A DNA stretch of 8,195 nucleotides from CAZGMN01 sp964645765 (lineage in GTDB: Bacteria; Acidobacteriota; Aminicenantia; Aminicenantales; Aminicenantaceae). A program made the translations under genes and the position numbers. The notes beneath the pieces are model-generated. The model was given only the letters and a program-made list of their open reading frames with translations, was not told the origin of the DNA and made no database searches. The stretch lies in the NCBI GenBank assembly GCA_964645765.1, contig CAZYBE010000067.1, forward strand, positions 1 to 8,195, read 5' to 3'. Shown here in pieces: positions 6,718 through 8,195 of this stretch (position 1 is the stretch's first letter; each line of letters opens with the position of its first letter).

Positions 6718-7044
6718 ATGAAGAAATTTCCGAAATACCTTGTCGGTTTGGTTACCGTCATATTCCTTGTCACAGCATACGCGAGCGGGCCAAAAGCCAG
6801 GGAAGCGGCCACAAACTCGTCGAAGTACATAGAGGTTTGCAGCAATGGGACCGTCTACCTTCCGCCTGATACCAAGTTCGTCACCTGTCACGGAAGGGTC
6901 ATGAGAGTTATTGCCGTTATCTCTTCGGGAACACAAGCTCAAGCAGCTCCAGACTGCAATTGCCCAAGATGTTGTGACGGGGCCTGTGCTGTCACTGTCT
7001 CCTGTGGCGGCGGGGGATTGTGCGTGGCCTTTTTGGCTTGCTGA
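6718..7044 (+). CDS. Small exported cysteine-rich protein of unknown function
   Basis: This is a 108-residue protein. Residues 1-22 form a signal peptide (MKKFPKYLVGLVTVIFLVTA). The mature part has ten cysteines: C41 and C57 frame the segment VYLPPDTKFVTCHG, and C80, C82, C85, C86, C90, C96, C102 and C108 crowd the last 29 residues together with a GGGG run. Such a tail suggests multiple disulfides or a metal site in an exported mini-protein. A ribosomally made, modified peptide precursor is an alternative, but no modification enzyme is nearby. I do not recognise the family. The gene is divergent from the ECF sigma gene with a 157-base intergenic region, so it may be a regulon member or an envelope partner of the TPR-CHAT protein. 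Evidence for coding is the strong ribosome-binding site, signal peptide and Cys pattern. Confidence 0.75.
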   Translation: MKKFPKYLVGLVTVIFLVTAYASGPKAREAATNSSKYIEVCSNGTVYLPPDTKFVTCHGRVMRVIAVISSGTQAQAAPDCNCPRCCDGACAVTVSCGGGGLCVAFLAC

Positions 7045-7079
7045 GATTATCATATCTTTCCTCTGAGCCTTGGTTTATT

Positions 7080-7298
7080 TTATCTGTTTGCCTTCTCATC
7101 TCCATCCGACTTCTCCGGAGTTTCTAGAATTTTGTTAGTCAAACATATAGCTTCGTGAATCTTGCCTTCTATAATCTGCCAATTGGGGTGGATGAAAAGA
7201 CATTGCATCTTCGCCTGCTCAAGATTGTTATTGGCTTGACTAAGAAAAAACCGGATCAGCTCTTTGCATTTCTGGAGTCTTGCTTTATCTTCGACCAT
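7080..7298 (-). CDS. Small helical protein downstream of the response regulator, function unknown
   Basis: This is a 72-residue protein beginning MVEDKARLQKCKELIRFF. It is charged and predicted mostly helical, with two amphipathic stretches (about 5-30 and 42-60) and a polar tail. There is no signal peptide, membrane segment or known motif. AAGGA lies 5 bases before the ATG. It lies 81 bases after the response-regulator stop on the same strand and so is likely in the same transcript. It might be a small partner or adaptor of the regulator, but nothing in the sequence proves this. Its stop converges with the cysteine-rich gene 35 bases away. Chance ORF remains possible given the size. Confidence 0.55.
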   Translation of the reverse strand: MVEDKARLQKCKELIRFFLSQANNNLEQAKMQCLFIHPNWQIIEGKIHEAICLTNKILETPEKSDGDEKANR

Positions 7299-7348
7299 TA
7301 ATCCTTGTCCTTGGTGTTCATCAGGTTTTTTTGTGCGGCCTCAGTCAT
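7298..7348 (-). CDS. Possible 16-codon leader ORF coupled to the 72-residue protein
   Basis: The sequence reads MTEAAQKNLMNTKDKD and ends in TAATG, where its stop overlaps the next gene's ATG by one base. AAGGTG lies 4 bases upstream of its start. The tight stop-start overlap suggests translational coupling, but an ORF this short can occur by chance. Confidence 0.3.
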   Translation of the reverse strand: MTEAAQKNLMNTKDKD

Positions 7349-7379
7349 TTGTCACCTTCGTCAGCAAGTTTCTTAACAT

Positions 7380-7787
7380 TTATAAAATCGGCAGGCTTTC
7401 CTTTTTAACCAAATACCTCCTGATTTCATTTAGCAATTTCTCGGGGTTCAAGGGTTTGGAGAGATAGCTAACAAATTCTTTCTTGACGTTGCTTCGTTCT
7501 TCCTGAGTCGAGATTAAAGAGGAGAGAAGGATGATGGGGATAGCCCGTGTCCTGGGATTTTTTTTGAGACTGGCTGCCACCTCGGTGCCGTCCATGTCAG
7601 GCATCATGATGTCGAGGACTATCGCGTCAGGAGTCTGAGCCCTGGCTATTTTTAAAGCATCCGTTCCGTTTTCGGCTGTGAGAACAAGATAACCCGCCTT
7701 GGAGACGGCCGCTTTTAGGATGGTAAGATTGACCACCTCATCGTCAGCTATCAGGACTGTTTTTTGGCGATTTATTTCGGTTCTTAT
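7380..7787 (-). CDS. Single-domain response regulator (CheY-like receiver), apparent ATA start
   Basis: This is a 135-residue receiver-only protein if read from the ATA at 7787. All catalytic positions of the phosphotransfer family are present: Asp15-Asp16 (VLIADDE), phospho-acceptor Asp59 (AIVLDIMMPD), Ser90 (IILLSS) and Lys111 (LSKPLNP). It should receive phosphate from a histidine kinase and act by protein contact, since there is no output domain. The first canonical start, GTG at 7736, would cut off the first beta strand and both acidic residues. An in-frame TGA at 7802-7800 leaves no ATG, GTG or TTG before it. The AAAGGAGG at 7800-7793 points at ATA 7787 (5-base spacing). CTG at 7754 is the other option. 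A damaged second copy lies at 56-176. Confidence 0.9.
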   Translation of the reverse strand: MRTEINRQKTVLIADDEVVNLTILKAAVSKAGYLVLTAENGTDALKIARAQTPDAIVLDIMMPDMDGTEVAASLKKNPRTRAIPIILLSSLISTQEERSNVKKEFVSYLSKPLNPEKLLNEIRRYLVKKESLPIL

Positions 7788-7900
7788 GCCTCCCTCCTTT
7801 CACGGAAAAATCCGATAAAAAGCCAGAGGATTCATAGTCTTATAATCCGCCTATATAATTATTACGCTAGAGAGCCCGGTTTTTGTCTCACTCCTATAAA
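7667..7900. repeat. Right copy of the ~235 bp direct repeat
   Basis: It covers the first 40 codons and the upstream leader of the intact response regulator and matches 56-290. The leader contains a stem AATCC/GGATT (7809-7832) with a 14-base loop followed on the minus strand by several Ts. The same stem is kept in the left copy (198-221) although loop bases differ. Confidence 0.85.
7793..7800 (-). promoter_or_regulatory. Strong ribosome-binding site of the response regulator
   Basis: AAAGGAGG on the minus strand, repeated as GAGG just after, stands 5 bases before the ATA at 7787. It is conserved at the equivalent place in the left copy. It is the main reason for placing the start at 7787 and not at the GTG 51 bases further in. 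Confidence 0.7.
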
Positions 7901-8036
7901 ATCTTTTTCATTTTGAGGCAATTTGTCTCATTTGATATTTCAGGCGTAGCAGCTCATATAAAGATTTGGCTATTTCCGCCGCTCTTAGCACACGGGGCTG
8001 ATTCCTTTGAGGGCCTATTTCCAAATTTCCCACCGG
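7901..8036. other. Non-coding stretch upstream of the response regulator
   Basis: No gene or RNA structure is recognised. It lies beyond the end of the direct repeat and before the REP-like element, and presumably carries the upstream part of the response-regulator promoter. I see no clear -35/-10 pair. Confidence 0.4.
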
Positions 8037-8074
8037 GGAGATCGCCGCGCTTCGCTAGCGATGACCCGGGTCGC
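8037..8074. repeat. Degenerate REP-like palindromic repeat
   Basis: Read on the minus strand, GTCATCGCTAGCGAAGCG followed by CGGCGATCTCC resembles the widespread bacterial intergenic repeat of the type GTCATTGCGAGCGAAGCG...GCAATCTCC. It is next to a hairpin AGCGAT/GTCGCT (8056-8074) with a CCCGGG core. Such elements are usually scattered between genes in many copies; only one is visible here. Confidence 0.5.
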
Positions 8075-8088
8075 TGAGCTAATGCTCA
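8075..8088 (-). other. Short hairpin overlapping the comM stop codon
   Basis: TGAGC-TAAT-GCTCA forms a 5-bp stem that includes the TGA stop. With the adjacent REP-like hairpin it may stabilise the 3' end of the comM mRNA. No T-run follows, so it is not a standard terminator. Confidence 0.35.
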
Positions 8089-8195
8089 ATAATATCTATC
8101 CATCATCCGGTACTGGATGGCTTCGGCGACGTGGGCGGGCCGGATGTCTTTCTCCGAAGCCAGGTCGGTGATGGTGCGTGCGACCTTGAGGACGC
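8086..8195 (-). CDS. comM: C-terminus of Mg-chelatase-like AAA+ ATPase ComM/YifB (partial)
   Basis: The minus strand enters from the right edge in frame and reads VLKVARTITDLASEKD, then IRPAHVAEAIQYRMMDRYY and a TGA stop at 8086. This is the highly conserved end of the ComM/YifB family (RILKVARTIADL, then EHIAEAIQYRSLDR). The family is an AAA+ helicase with a magnesium-chelatase fold. In naturally transformable bacteria it promotes branch migration of incoming single-stranded DNA, and it is widespread in others. Only about 36 residues are in the window, so the ATPase motifs cannot be checked. It is upstream of the response regulator on the same strand but nearly 300 bases away, so a shared transcript is unlikely. 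Confidence 0.88.
   Translation of the reverse strand, partial: VLKVARTITDLASEKDIRPAHVAEAIQYRMMDRYY

Noticed and set aside
6561..6845. 95-residue N-terminal extension of the sigma factor
   Set aside because: It overlaps the divergent cysteine-rich gene, has no sigma-factor sequence and includes the likely promoter. The ATG at 6560 gives a normal-length ECF factor.
6694..7053. 119-codon minus-strand frame opposite the cysteine-rich gene
   Set aside because: The + strand frame has a strong ribosome-binding site and signal peptide; this one has neither.
7883..8077. 64-codon + strand frame upstream of the response regulator
   Set aside because: It runs through AT-rich intergenic DNA and the REP-like repeat, with no ribosome-binding site or protein pattern.

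Overview
This 8.2 kb window comes from a bacterial chromosome with a two-membrane (Gram-negative type) envelope. The envelope type is inferred from a predicted outer-membrane beta-barrel protein and a secreted TPR-CHAT protein. GC content is moderate, and several genes have strong Shine-Dalgarno sites. The combination of a CxxC-containing beta-barrel protein, a TPR-CHAT protein, an ECF sigma factor with a zinc-finger anti-sigma factor, and a ComM C-terminus would fit an Acidobacteriota/Aminicenantota-like lineage. That assignment is inference from style of gene content, not from a marker gene.

Left part (1-928): a decayed, mobile-element-like zone. At the edge, the start of a possible membrane or secreted protein runs off the window on the minus strand. 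It is joined directly to a truncated duplicate of a response-regulator gene and its leader (about 56-290); the intact copy lies at 7380-7787. Next is a broken serine recombinase (361-640) with a stop codon, a frameshift and no C-terminal two thirds. About 290 bases then hold no convincing gene.

Central part (929-6560): a predicted outer-membrane beta-barrel protein is followed on the same strand by a 964-residue exported TPR-CHAT protein with an intact caspase-like His/Cys pair. Converging on it from the minus strand is a sigma/anti-sigma operon: an ECF-type sigma-70 factor overlapping a zinc-finger anti-sigma factor that has one membrane segment and a beta-sandwich-like outer domain. Divergent from the sigma gene is a 108-residue exported protein with ten cysteines. 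My inference is that these form one envelope-facing module: a membrane-tethered regulator, a secreted putative protease scaffold, a barrel protein and a small cysteine-rich product.

Right part (7080-8195): on the minus strand, a single-domain response regulator (receiver only) is followed by a small helical protein, with a possible 16-residue coupling ORF between them. The response regulator has its full phosphorylation site but no canonical start codon where its strong ribosome-binding site points; the codon there is ATA. The last 110 bases encode the C-terminus of the Mg-chelatase-like ATPase ComM/YifB, followed by a degenerate REP-like palindromic repeat. No tRNA, rRNA or CRISPR array was seen.
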